From positions 1 through 64,000 of the forward strand of contig NZ_CABVQC010000005.1 of assembly GCF_902499175.1 (NCBI RefSeq): 64,000 nucleotides of DNA. Reading direction: 5' to 3'. The notes under the pieces were generated by a model. That model saw only the letters and a program-made list of their open reading frames with translations, was not told where the DNA came from and did not search any database. Both the position numbers and the translations under genes were made by a program. Every line of letters begins with the position of its first letter. The first letter of the stretch is position 1. This document shows positions 51,451 to 59,703 of this stretch, one piece after another. This stretch comes from Burkholderia aenigmatica. Lineage in GTDB: Bacteria; Pseudomonadota; Gammaproteobacteria; Burkholderiales; Burkholderiaceae.

Positions 51451-52344
51451 ATGGATATTGTACTGTATGCCCTCACTGCATTCCTGTACGGCGGCCTTGC
51501 CGTCGCAGGCTGGCGCACGCACCGCCAAGGCGCGACGCCGCTCGTCGCGAGCGTGCCGGCCGTGCCGGTTCCCGCGTCCGCCGCGTCCGGGATGAGCGGG
51601 GCCGGCCGCGCGCTGCTGTTCGCCGCGCTGGTCGCGCATGGCGTACTGCTCCACATGACGATCTTTCCGAACGACTCGATGGTGTTCGGCTTCGCGTTCG
51701 CGCTGTCCGCGATGTTCTGGCTCGGCGCCGGCATCTACTGGATCGAGAGCTTCTTCTTCCCGCTCGACAGCCTGCGCCTGCTGGTGCTGCCGCTCGCGTG
51801 CGTCGCGTCGTTGCTGCCGCTCGTGTTCGGTGGCGTGCGGGTGCTTCCTTATGCCGCAGCGCCGCTGTTCAAGCTGCATTTCCTGATCGCGAACATCGCA
51901 TACGGCCTGTTCGCGATCGCGGCGCTGCACGCGATCCTGATGCTGATGGTCGAGCGGCGCCTGCAGTCGCTGAGGAGCGGCGGGCGCGACGGCTCGACGG
52001 GCTGGATCGCGAGCTGGCTCGAGACGCTGCCGCCGCTGCTGACGCTCGAGAAGCTGCTGTTCCGCCTGATCGGCGCCGGCTTCGTGCTGCTCACGCTGAC
52101 GCTTGCGTCGGGCATCCTGTTCAGCGAGCAGGTCGACGCGCGCGCGCTGCGGCTCGACCACAAGACCGTGTTCGCGATCCTGTCGTGGCTGATGTTCGGC
52201 GGCCTGCTGGTCGCCCGCAAGACGTCGGGCTGGCGTGGCCGTGGCGCCGCGCGCTGGGTGCTCGTGTCGTTCGCCGCGCTGCTGCTCGCGTATGTCGGCA
52301 GCCGGTTCGTTTTCGAGGTGCTGCTGCACCGTTCCGTGGTTTGA
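51451..52344 (+). CDS. ypjD: Inner membrane protein YpjD (CcsA/cytochrome c assembly-like)
   Basis: 297 residues, about eight membrane helices. It belongs to the CcsA/CcmF-like family (cytochrome c assembly protein domain) and resembles the YpjD group found divergent from ffh in many proteobacteria. Helical segments such as LLFAALVAHGVLLHMTIF, FLIANIAYGLFAIAALHAI and KTVFAILSWLMFGGLLVA carry conserved His residues of the family. Its exact function is not established. It is followed 13 bp later by the PP0621-like gene. Confidence 0.87.
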   Translation: MDIVLYALTAFLYGGLAVAGWRTHRQGATPLVASVPAVPVPASAASGMSGAGRALLFAALVAHGVLLHMTIFPNDSMVFGFAFALSAMFWLGAGIYWIESFFFPLDSLRLLVLPLACVASLLPLVFGGVRVLPYAAAPLFKLHFLIANIAYGLFAIAALHAILMLMVERRLQSLRSGGRDGSTGWIASWLETLPPLLTLEKLLFRLIGAGFVLLTLTLASGILFSEQVDARALRLDHKTVFAILSWLMFGGLLVARKTSGWRGRGAARWVLVSFAALLLAYVGSRFVFEVLLHRSVV

Positions 52345-52357
52345 CCGCAGGTTTCCG

Positions 52358-52675
52358 ATGCGACAGATTCTTCTCCTGATTCTTCTCTTCTTCGCGGGTT
52401 CGTGGATCACGCGCAAGCTGCGCCAGGCCCAGGAACAAGCGCAGGCACGCACCGGCCGTGGCGCCGGCTACGACGGTACGCCCGGCGCCGGCGGCGCGGG
52501 TTCGGCGCGCCCGAACGGCGACGCGCGGTCGCTGCCCGAGCCGATGGTGCGCTGCGCCGAATGTGGCGTGCATGCGCCGAAGGGCGACGCCGTCACCGCG
52601 GGCGGCGAATACTTCTGCAGCGCCGAGCACGCGCAGCGCCACGCTGCGCGTACGAGCGGTCACGACGCACGATGA
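52358..52675 (+). CDS. PP0621 family protein
   Basis: 105 residues. An N-terminal hydrophobic helix (ILLLILLFFAGSWITR) is followed by a Gly/Ala-rich linker and a small zinc-ribbon-like end with CAECGVHAPKGDAV and YFCSAEHAQRH. This matches what I recall as the PP0621 family, of unknown role, usually next to ypjD. ATG 52358 is taken because it opens the membrane helix. The last four bases overlap ampD. Confidence 0.8.
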   Translation: MRQILLLILLFFAGSWITRKLRQAQEQAQARTGRGAGYDGTPGAGGAGSARPNGDARSLPEPMVRCAECGVHAPKGDAVTAGGEYFCSAEHAQRHAARTSGHDAR

Positions 52676-53262
52676 GCGACGCGCCGCTGCTGTCGGTCGA
52701 CGCGAACGGCTGGGTGCGCGAAGCGCGCCATGCACCGTCGCCGAACTTCGAGGTGCGGCCCGCGGGCGCGGTGCCGACGCTCGTGGTCGTCCACAACATC
52801 AGCCTGCCGCCCGGCGAATTCGGCGGCGATGCGATCGAGGCGCTGTTCCTCAATCGCCTCGACTGCGATGCGCACCCCTATTACCAGCGCCACCTGCTCG
52901 ACGTGCGCGTGTCTGCACACTTCCTGATCCGCCGCAGCGGCGAGCTCGTGCAGTTCGTGTCGTGCGACGAGCGCGCGTGGCACGCGGGCTCGTCCGAGTT
53001 CTTCGGCCGGCCGCGCTGCAACGACTTCTCGATCGGCATCGAGCTCGAAGGCGCGGACGACGTGCCGTTCGACGACGCGCAGTACGCGATGCTCGCCGCG
53101 CTCTCCCGCGCGCTCGCCGCACGCTATCCGGTCGATGCATTCGCGGGACACTCGGACGTCGCGCCGGGCCGCAAGACCGACCCGGGCCCGCATTTCGATT
53201 GGCAACGCTTCGCGAGCGATGCCGGTTTTTCCGCCGAATACTTTCCTTTCCGTCAGCACTGA
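52672..53262 (+). CDS. ampD: 1,6-anhydro-N-acetylmuramyl-L-alanine amidase AmpD
   Basis: 196 residues. Cytoplasmic Zn amidase (Amidase_2) that splits anhydro-muropeptides during peptidoglycan recycling; its loss raises AmpC expression in many Gram-negatives. Zn ligands are the His in LVVVHNISLPPGEF and the His and Asp in GHSDVAPGRKTDPGPHFD. The remainder (SCDERAWHAGSSEFFGRPRCNDFSIGIE region) is typical. Start ATG 52672 overlaps the preceding stop. Confidence 0.94.
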   Translation: MSDAPLLSVDANGWVREARHAPSPNFEVRPAGAVPTLVVVHNISLPPGEFGGDAIEALFLNRLDCDAHPYYQRHLLDVRVSAHFLIRRSGELVQFVSCDERAWHAGSSEFFGRPRCNDFSIGIELEGADDVPFDDAQYAMLAALSRALAARYPVDAFAGHSDVAPGRKTDPGPHFDWQRFASDAGFSAEYFPFRQH

Positions 53263-53713
53263 TCGCGGGGTTTTTTGAGCGGAGAAAGTTTTTTCTCCGA
53301 CCAATGCCTTGTCGTGTCTGCGCGTGAGCGATGTCAAGACCTCCATCGCAAATTATCCGTTTGGACGTCCTCCGAATGTCCACTATACTTGGTGCCAGTT
53401 GAGCAGTTCTGCACTAGATCTAGTGTGTGTCGCAGGGGAAACCCGAGCGGCACCGGCCGGCGGGCAACGCCGGCGGACAGGGTTCTCAGGGCGGCGCGTC
53501 AGGCCGGGCGGTCCGGGCGTCGCGATCAGCGCAGCGAACTTCGACGGGGCAGGGTACACATGACGAAGCACACGACCGGATCGGTTGTCGCGCATCGACC
53601 GAACCGGCTTCCCCGACGCATCGCTCGCCTCTTACCGCTCGCGCACCGCGTTGCGCAGCGTTCGTTTTAATCCGCGGTTCTCTCCGCACCATCCAACACC
53701 AGGAGCTTTGCAC
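53263..53713 (+). other. Regulatory gap upstream of nrdA
   Basis: No gene. It contains an 8-bp stem CGGAGAAA/TTTCTCCG at 53279-53298 (possibly the ampD transcript end), the NrdR-like box pair at 53380-53426, and a long leader of about 290 nt before nrdA. AGGAGCT just before ATG 53714 is the ribosome site. Confidence 0.6.
53380..53426 (+). promoter_or_regulatory. Tandem NrdR-box pair
   Basis: Box 1 CCACTATACTTGGTGC (53380-53395) and box 2 GCACTAGATCTAGTGT (53411-53426) both resemble the NrdR consensus ACACTATATATAGTGT in the flanking CAC(T) and GTG parts. Box 2 contains the perfect palindrome CACTAGATCTAGTG. Starts are 31 bp apart, i.e. three helical turns, the spacing known for paired NrdR boxes. 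Repression of the downstream ribonucleotide reductase genes by NrdR with ATP/dATP is inferred. Confidence 0.8.
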
Positions 53714-56710
53714 ATGCAAACCACCGACAACGCGACGTCCCAGTACGAGAGCGCCTCGAGCCGTCCGCTCGGCGGGACCGAACAGGGCGCGAAGGCGCTC
53801 GCGCCGCAGGCCACGTTCGCCGACTACAAGGTGATCCGCCGCAACGGCAGCGTCGTGTCGTTCGAACCTTCGAAGATCGCGATCGCGGTGACCAAGGCTT
53901 TCCTGGCCGTCAATGGCGGGCAGGGTGCGGCATCGGCGCGCGTGCGCGAGCAGGTCGAGCAACTGACGCACAACGTCGTGCGCGCGCTCGTGCGCAGCCG
54001 CCCGAACGGCGGTACGTTCCATATCGAAGACATCCAGGACCAGGTCGAACTCGCGCTGATGCGCGGCGGCGAGCACAACGTCGCGCGTGCGTACGTGCTG
54101 TATCGCGAGAAGCGTCACCTTGAGCGCCAGAACGCGGGCGAGGAAGCAGCGGCAGCAGTCGGCGAGGCGAGCACCGGCATCAACGTCGTCGACAACGGCG
54201 TCACGCGTCCGCTCGACCTGAACGCGCTGCGCGCACTGATCGTGTCGGCCTGCGACGGCCTTGGCACCGCGGTTAACCCTGACCCGATCGTCGCCGAAAC
54301 GGTGAAGAACCTGTACGACGGCGTGCCGATGAGCCAGGTCTACGACTCGGCGATCCTGGCTGCGCGCACGATGATCGAAAAGGATCCGGCATACAGCCAG
54401 GTCACGTCCCGCATCCTGCTGCACACGATCCGTCGCGAGATCCTCGGCGAGGAAGTGGTCCAGGCCGAGATGTCGACCCGTTACGCGGAATACTTCCCGC
54501 AGTTCCTGAAGCGCGGCGTCGACGCCGGCCTGCTCGACGACAAGCTGCTGCAGTTCGACCTGACGCGCCTCGGCGCAGCGCTCGACGCGAACCGCGACCT
54601 GCAGTTCGGCTACCTCGGCCTGCAGACGCTGTACGACCGCTACTTCCTGCACGTCGACGGCAGCCGCATCGAAATGCCGCAGGCATTCTTCATGCGCGTC
54701 GCGATGGGCCTGTCGCTGAACGAGATCGACCGCGAAACGCGCGCGATCGAGTTCTACAACGTGCTGTCCAGCTTCGACTTCATGAGCTCGACGCCGACGC
54801 TGTTCAACTCGGGCACGCACCGCTCGCAGCTGTCGTCGTGCTACCTGACGACGGTCGCGGACGATCTCGACGGCATCTATGAAGCGCTGAAGGAAAACGC
54901 GCTGCTGTCGAAGTTCGCCGGCGGCCTGGGCAACGACTGGACGCGCGTGCGTGCACTCGGCTCGCATATCAAGGGCACGAACGGCAAGTCGCAAGGCGTG
55001 GTCCCGTTCCTGAAGGTCGTCAACGACACGGCCGTCGCGGTCAACCAGGGCGGCAAGCGCAAGGGCGCGGTCTGCGCGTACCTCGAATCGTGGCACCTCG
55101 ACATCGAGGAGTTCCTCGAGCTGCGCAAGAACACGGGCGACGACCGCCGCCGTACGCACGACATGAACACGGCGAACTGGATTCCCGACCTGTTCATGAA
55201 GCGCGTGATGGAAGGCACCGACTGGACGCTGTTCTCGCCGTCGACCTGCCCGGACCTGCACGACAAGTTCGGCGCGGAATTCGAGGCGGCTTACACGGCT
55301 TACGAAGACAAGGTCGCGCGCGGCGAGATCAAGCTGTTCAAGAAGATCCCGGCGCAGCAACTCTGGCGCAAGATGCTCGGCATGCTGTTCGAGACGGGCC
55401 ACCCGTGGATCACGTTCAAGGATCCGTGCAACGTGCGCTCGCCGCAGCAGCACGTCGGCGTCGTCCACTCGTCGAACCTGTGCACGGAAATCACGCTGAA
55501 CACGAGCGACACCGAAATCGCGGTGTGCAACCTCGGCTCGGTGAACCTGGTCGCCCACCTGGTGAAGCAGGCCGACGGCAGCTACGCGCTCGACCACGAG
55601 AAGCTGAAGCGCACGATCAGCGTCGCGATGCGCATGCTCGACAACGTGATCGACATCAACTACTACGCGGTGCCGAAGGCGCGTAACTCGAACCTGAAGC
55701 ACCGTCCGGTCGGCATGGGCATCATGGGCTTCCAGGACTGCCTGCACCTGCTGCGCACGCCGTACGCGTCGGAAGCGGCCGTCGAGTTCGCCGATCGTTC
55801 GATGGAAGCGGTCTGCTACTACGCGTACTACGCGTCGACCGAGCTGGCCGAAGAGCGCGGCCGCTACTCGAGCTACCGCGGCTCGCTGTGGGATCGCGGC
55901 ATCCTCCCGCAGGACACGCTGAAGCTGCTGACGGAAGCACGTGGCGGCTACGTCGAAGTCGACACGTCCGAATCGCTCGACTGGACGTCGCTGCGTTCGC
56001 GGATCGCCTCGCACGGCATGCGCAACTCGAACTGCGTCGCGATCGCGCCGACGGCGACGATCTCGAACATCATCGGCGTGTCGGCGTGTATCGAGCCGAC
56101 CTTCCAGAACCTGTACGTGAAGTCGAACCTGTCGGGCGAATTCACGGTGGTGAACGAGTACCTGGTGCGCGACCTGAAGGAACGCGGCCTGTGGGACGAA
56201 GTGATGGTCGCCGACCTGAAGTACTTCGACGGCATGCTGTCGCGCATCGACCGCATCCCGGCCGACCTGCGCGCGATCTACGCGACCGCGTTCGAAGTCG
56301 ACCCGACGTGGCTGGTCGAAGCGGCGTCGCGTCGCCAGAAGTGGATCGACCAGGCGCAGTCGCTGAACATCTACATGGGCGGCGCGTCGGGCAAGAAGCT
56401 CGACGAGGTCTACAAGCTCGCATGGCTGCGCGGCCTGAAGACGACCTACTACCTCCGCACGATGGCGGCGACGCACGTCGAGAAGTCGACGGTCGCACAC
56501 GGCGCGCTGAACGCAGTGCCGACGAGCGGCGGTTCGAGCAGCGGCGGCGCGCAAGGCGCGGCCGGCGGCTTCGGTGCGGCAGGCGGCGCAGCATCGTCGT
56601 CGGGCGCAGTCGACGCGGCACCGGCACTCGCGCCGGTCGAGGCAGATGGTCCGGTGTGCACGATGCGTCCGGGCGATCCCGGCTTCGACGAATGCGAAGC
56701 GTGCCAGTAA
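53714..56710 (+). CDS. nrdA: Ribonucleoside-diphosphate reductase, alpha subunit (class Ia)
   Basis: 998 residues. Catalytic subunit reducing NDPs to dNDPs. An ATP-cone starts YKVIRRNGSVVSFEPSKIA near residue 37. Active-site Cys residues are in SSCYLTTVADD and NLCTEITLNTSD, and the C-terminal shuttle pair is in DECEACQ. It is much longer than E. coli NrdA (761): a region after the ATP-cone (GVTRPLDLNALRALIVSACDGLG) could be a second cone, and a Gly/Ala-Ser linker of about 60 residues precedes the Cys tail. ATG 53714 follows AGGAGCT. It is under the NrdR-box pair. Confidence 0.94.
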   Translation: MQTTDNATSQYESASSRPLGGTEQGAKALAPQATFADYKVIRRNGSVVSFEPSKIAIAVTKAFLAVNGGQGAASARVREQVEQLTHNVVRALVRSRPNGGTFHIEDIQDQVELALMRGGEHNVARAYVLYREKRHLERQNAGEEAAAAVGEASTGINVVDNGVTRPLDLNALRALIVSACDGLGTAVNPDPIVAETVKNLYDGVPMSQVYDSAILAARTMIEKDPAYSQVTSRILLHTIRREILGEEVVQAEMSTRYAEYFPQFLKRGVDAGLLDDKLLQFDLTRLGAALDANRDLQFGYLGLQTLYDRYFLHVDGSRIEMPQAFFMRVAMGLSLNEIDRETRAIEFYNVLSSFDFMSSTPTLFNSGTHRSQLSSCYLTTVADDLDGIYEALKENALLSKFAGGLGNDWTRVRALGSHIKGTNGKSQGVVPFLKVVNDTAVAVNQGGKRKGAVCAYLESWHLDIEEFLELRKNTGDDRRRTHDMNTANWIPDLFMKRVMEGTDWTLFSPSTCPDLHDKFGAEFEAAYTAYEDKVARGEIKLFKKIPAQQLWRKMLGMLFETGHPWITFKDPCNVRSPQQHVGVVHSSNLCTEITLNTSDTEIAVCNLGSVNLVAHLVKQADGSYALDHEKLKRTISVAMRMLDNVIDINYYAVPKARNSNLKHRPVGMGIMGFQDCLHLLRTPYASEAAVEFADRSMEAVCYYAYYASTELAEERGRYSSYRGSLWDRGILPQDTLKLLTEARGGYVEVDTSESLDWTSLRSRIASHGMRNSNCVAIAPTATISNIIGVSACIEPTFQNLYVKSNLSGEFTVVNEYLVRDLKERGLWDEVMVADLKYFDGMLSRIDRIPADLRAIYATAFEVDPTWLVEAASRRQKWIDQAQSLNIYMGGASGKKLDEVYKLAWLRGLKTTYYLRTMAATHVEKSTVAHGALNAVPTSGGSSSGGAQGAAGGFGAAGGAASSSGAVDAAPALAPVEADGPVCTMRPGDPGFDECEACQ

Positions 56711-57075
56711 CGCAGTGCGCCTGACCTGAGAAGACGGTCAGCGCGGCGCACACGGCAACCGATCGAGGTTGAAGTGTGCGCCGCTCTCAACTAAAAAAAT
56801 GATAAGGAATCTGTAACGCGGCACCTGCGTTGCAGGCAGTGACAAGCGATCGAAACATCCCCGACGACGTCGCGTTTCGATCAGCGTTCGATGCGTCGAG
56901 CGCACCTCGCGAACCATGCTTGACTCACGTCGCGCGCTGCATGAACGACGATGCGTTGCTCAAAGTGTTGTATCGAGGTCGCAGCGCGAATCGAAAAAAG
57001 GATTTTTCGTGAGCGAACCCTTTTATCGCTCAGGAAAAGATGGTACAAACCGTTCTAAATTGATGGTGAGAATTT
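56711..57075 (+). other. nrdA-nrdB intergenic region with a long composite hairpin
   Basis: 365 bp without a gene. At 56743-56784 an 11-bp outer stem (GCGGCGCACAC with GTGTGCGCCGC) encloses an inner 5-bp stem CAACC/GGTTG with loop GATCGA. A smaller stem CTGACC/GGTCAG at 56721-56741 lies just before it. There is no T tract after the hairpin, so it is not a classic terminator. TTTTATCG and AT-richer sequence at 57000-57060 could hold a separate nrdB promoter. Confidence 0.6.
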
Positions 57076-58287
57076 ATGCTCAACTGGGATGAAGAGAAGA
57101 CTGCCGTAACTCCCGCGAGCGGAGCGCAGCAAAACGCGATGCGCCCCTCCGCAGGAACGGCTGTCGGACTGCAGGCTGCAACGCCTGCCGCCCATCAGGT
57201 CCGCGACATTTTCGAAGGCGATCTTGCGGTGCCGCCGCAAGCATCGGCTGTTCCCGCCGGCGGTTCGGAAGCGCGGGTCAATGTCGCCGACAAGCGCATC
57301 ATCAACGGCCAGACTGACGTCAATCAGCTGGTGCCGTTCAAGTACAAGTGGGCGTGGGAAAAGTATCTGGCCGGTTGCGCGAACCACTGGATGCCGCAGG
57401 AAATCAACATGTCCCGCGACATCGCTCTGTGGAAGGACCCGAACGGTCTGACCGAGGACGAGCGCCGCATCGTGAAGCGCAACCTCGGCTTCTTCGTGAC
57501 GGCCGATTCGCTCGCGGCGAACAACATCGTGCTCGGCACGTACCGCCACATCACGGCGCCCGAGTGCCGGCAGTTCCTGCTGCGCCAGGCGTTCGAAGAG
57601 GCGATCCACACGCACGCGTACCAATACATTGTCGAATCGCTCGGTCTCGATGAAGGCGAGATCTTCAACGCGTACCACGAGGTCACGTCGATCCGCGCGA
57701 AGGACGAATTCCTGATCCCGTTCATCCACACGCTGACGGATCCGGCCTTCAAGACCGGCACGCTCGAAGCGGATCAGAAGCTGCTGAAGTCGCTGATCGT
57801 GTTCGCCTGCATCATGGAAGGCCTGTTCTTCTATGTCGGGTTCACGCAGATCCTCGCACTCGGCCGCCAGAACAAGATGACGGGTGCTGCAGAGCAATAT
57901 CAGTACATCCTGCGCGACGAGTCGATGCACTGCAACTTCGGTATCGACCTGATCAACCAGATCAAGCTCGAGAATCCGCATCTCTGGACCGCCGAATTCC
58001 GCGCCGAGATCCGCGAGCTGTTCAAACAGGCTGTCGAACTCGAATACCGCTACGCCGAGGACACGATGCCGCGCGGCGTGCTGGGTTTGAACGCGTCGAT
58101 GTTCAAGAGCTATCTGCGCTTCATCAGCAACCGCCGTTGCCAGCAGATCGGCCTCGACCCGCTGTACCCGAACGAGGAAAACCCGTTCCCGTGGATGAGC
58201 GAGATGATCGACCTGAAGAAGGAACGCAACTTCTTCGAGACGCGTGTGATCGAGTATCAGACGGGCGGCGCGCTGTCCTGGGAATAA
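57076..58287 (+). CDS. nrdB: Ribonucleoside-diphosphate reductase, beta subunit (class Ia)
   Basis: 403 residues. Carries the di-iron site and tyrosyl radical for NrdA. Iron-ligand motifs are in [18 protein letters not shown] near residue 174 and in the later [15 protein letters not shown]; the Glu before, in [12 protein letters not shown], is replaced in this register by Asp as in other NrdB proteins. The C-terminus (TGGALSWE) is the tail that docks to NrdA. About 65 extra, Ala/Pro-rich N-terminal residues precede the conserved KYKWAWEKY core. It lies 365 bp behind nrdA. Confidence 0.93.
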   Translation: MLNWDEEKTAVTPASGAQQNAMRPSAGTAVGLQAATPAAHQVRDIFEGDLAVPPQASAVPAGGSEARVNVADKRIINGQTDVNQLVPFKYKWAWEKYLAGCANHWMPQEINMSRDIALWKDPNGLTEDERRIVKRNLGFFVTADSLAANNIVLGTYRHITAPECRQFLLRQAFEEAIHTHAYQYIVESLGLDEGEIFNAYHEVTSIRAKDEFLIPFIHTLTDPAFKTGTLEADQKLLKSLIVFACIMEGLFFYVGFTQILALGRQNKMTGAAEQYQYILRDESMHCNFGIDLINQIKLENPHLWTAEFRAEIRELFKQAVELEYRYAEDTMPRGVLGLNASMFKSYLRFISNRRCQQIGLDPLYPNEENPFPWMSEMIDLKKERNFFETRVIEYQTGGALSWE

Positions 58288-58725
58288 CCCGCAGCAGCGA
58301 ACCCGTCACATGATGTGAGCAGCCGGCGGCCTCTCGGCCCCGGCCCAAGGTTTAGGAGCAAGAACGCCTGATGCAAAGCATGCCCGGTGCCTTAACGGCC
58401 CAACGATACGACAGGCACTTTGCGAACCCTTCAGTGGGATGGGCAAACTTCCCTCCGGAAAAAGCGGACAGCCGTGTGGCGGTCCGCTTGATCAAGCGAT
58501 TAGGGGTAGCGGCGCGAGGCGCGCCGGCTACCGACTTGATTTGGCGCGCGAGGCCGGGTGGTCACGCGCGCCATACCGTATTCATTAGCGTAAGCGCGTG
58601 GTATCCGCGTACGCCGATGAATAGCCCGCTTCGAAGCGCACGTCCTGAACAGCGTCCGCGGGAAGCGGGTTTTGACGAAGGGTGTAGTTTGAACTGACTC
58701 TCATCTGAACCTGAAGGAGAACAAC
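58288..58725 (+). other. Hairpin-rich leader upstream of the histone H1-like gene
   Basis: 438 bp with several strong stems: AGCGGAC/GTCCGCT at 58463-58488, GGTAGCGGCGCG with CGCGCCGGCTACC (one bulge) at about 58505-58532, GGCGCGCG/CGCGCGCC near 58543-58572, and CGCTTCGAAGCG at 58628-58639. A 108-codon frame (58371-58697) exists, but it uses TTA, AGG and other codons rare in this genome and lacks the GC3 bias of real genes here. It is read as an untranslated leader or a separate small RNA. Confidence 0.45.
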
Positions 58726-59454
58726 ATGGCTACCGCCAAGAAGAAACCGGCTGCTAAGAAGGTTGCTGCCAAGAAGACCGTTGCGAAGAAGGCTGCTGCT
58801 CCGGCGAAGAAGGCCGCTGCAGTGAAGAAGGTTGCTGCGAAGAAGGTCGCGGTGAAGAAGGTTGCCGCGAAGAAGGCAGCACCGGCCAAGAAGGCCGCAG
58901 TGAAGAAGGTTGCTGCGAAGAAGGCAGCGCCGGCGAAGAAGGCCGCAGTGAAGAAGGTTGCTGCGAAGAAAGTCGCAGTGAAGAAGGTTGCTGCGAAGAA
59001 GGCAGCACCGGCGAAGAAGGCCGCAGTGAAGAAGGTTGCTGCGAAGAAAGTCGCAGTGAAGAAGGTCGCTGCGAAGAAGGCCGCACCGGCGAAGAAGGCT
59101 GCTGCGAAGAAGGCCGCGCCGGCGAAGAAGGCTGCTGCCAAGAAGGCTGCGCCTGCTGCGAAGAAGGCTGCCGCGAAGAAGGCTGCGCCTGCTGCGAAGA
59201 AGGCTGCCCCTGCGAAGAAGGCCGCTGCTCCGGCGAAGAAGGCTGCTGCTCCGGCGAAGACGGCTGCTGCTGCTCCGGCTCCGGCCAAGAAGGCTGCTGC
59301 TCCGAAGAAGGCTGCTGCGCCGAAGAAGGCCGTCGTGAAGAAGGCTGCACCGGCAACGACCGCGTCGACCGCATCGGTTGCGCCGGCATCGGGCGTGAAG
59401 ACCGCGCTCAACCCGGCAGCGGCATGGCCGTTCCCGACCGGCAGCCGTCCGTAA
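58726..59454 (+). CDS. Histone H1-like DNA-binding protein
   Basis: 242 residues, nearly all Lys, Ala, Val and Pro in KKVAAKK and KKAAPAKK units, like eukaryotic H1 tails and bacterial AlgP/HctB-type proteins. It is expected to bind DNA non-specifically in the nucleoid. A 26-residue unit (VKKVAAKKVAVKKVAAKKAA plus PAKKAA) occurs three times in residues 33-126, with one 16-residue short copy. The unique C-terminus, ALNPAAAWPFPTGSRP, is not repetitive and may have its own role. Strong GAAGGAGA ribosome site. Confidence 0.85.
   Translation: MATAKKKPAAKKVAAKKTVAKKAAAPAKKAAAVKKVAAKKVAVKKVAAKKAAPAKKAAVKKVAAKKAAPAKKAAVKKVAAKKVAVKKVAAKKAAPAKKAAVKKVAAKKVAVKKVAAKKAAPAKKAAAKKAAPAKKAAAKKAAPAAKKAAAKKAAPAAKKAAPAKKAAAPAKKAAAPAKTAAAAPAPAKKAAAPKKAAAPKKAVVKKAAPATTASTASVAPASGVKTALNPAAAWPFPTGSRP
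58822..59103 (+). repeat. 78-bp tandem repeats inside the H1-like gene
   Basis: Units at 58822-58899, 58948-59025 and 59026-59103 are 78 bp each; a 48-bp short unit lies at 58900-58947. All lengths are multiples of 3, so copy-number change keeps the frame. Further shorter KKAAPA repeats follow to about 59320. Confidence 0.8.
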
Positions 59455-59491
59455 TCGAGGCTGACCCGGACACTCACGTGGTGTCCGTGGG

Positions 59492-59509
59492 TTGAGTAGC
59501 GCTACTCAA
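59492..59509. repeat. Perfect 18-bp palindrome
   Basis: TTGAGTAGCGCTACTCAA, fully self-complementary with no loop, between the H1-like stop and its terminator. Another stem, CGGACAC/GTGTCCG, lies at 59467-59487. It could be a protein-binding site or part of the 3' end structure. Confidence 0.6.
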
Positions 59510-59513
59510 TCAG

Positions 59514-59547
59514 TCCCGCCATCTGGCTCAGGTGGCGGGATTTTTTT
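59514..59547 (+). terminator. Intrinsic terminator of the H1-like gene
   Basis: 11-bp stem (one G-T pair) TCCCGCCATCT with AGGTGGCGGGA, loop GGCTC, then seven T; 60 nt after the stop. Confidence 0.9.
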
Positions 59548-59574
59548 CGTCCGTCTTTGCCGATGTGCCGAGGG

Positions 59575-59619
59575 CCGTACGCCGGGGGCCCGTATGCCGG
59601 GTGCCCGTATGCCGGCCCA
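59575..59619. repeat. Three 15-bp tandem repeats
   Basis: Units CCGTACGCCGGGGGC, CCGTATGCCGGGTGC and CCGTATGCCGGCCCA with a strict 15-bp period, in the gap between the terminators of the H1-like gene and the SlyB-like gene. No coding role seen. Confidence 0.6.
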
Positions 59620-59634
59620 CGGCGAGTACGGACG

Positions 59635-59668
59635 AAAAAAAACGCATGTGCAGCTTCGCACATGCGTT
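59635..59668 (-). terminator. Intrinsic terminator of the SlyB-like gene
   Basis: On the minus strand, 11-bp arms AACGCATGTGC and GCACATGCGTT with a 6-nt loop run into eight T, 35 nt past the stop. Confidence 0.9.
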
Positions 59669-59703
59669 CGACCGCGGCTTGCGCCGCGTGCTGAGGTACC
59701 CGG

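Noticed and set aside
53486..56554. 1022-codon open frame antisense to nrdA
   Set aside because: It mirrors the codon bias of nrdA and has no recognisable domain; nrdA is unambiguous.
58371..58697. 108-codon frame between nrdB and the H1-like gene
   Set aside because: Codon use (TTA, AGG, ATT, GTA) differs from neighbouring genes, the ribosome site is far from the ATG, and the DNA is full of stems. Treated as non-coding, with doubt.
58701..59477. Phe/Ala-rich 258-codon frame antisense to the H1-like gene
   Set aside because: Mirror image of the AAG/GCx repeats; it would be an endless FFAGAA hydrophobic repeat.
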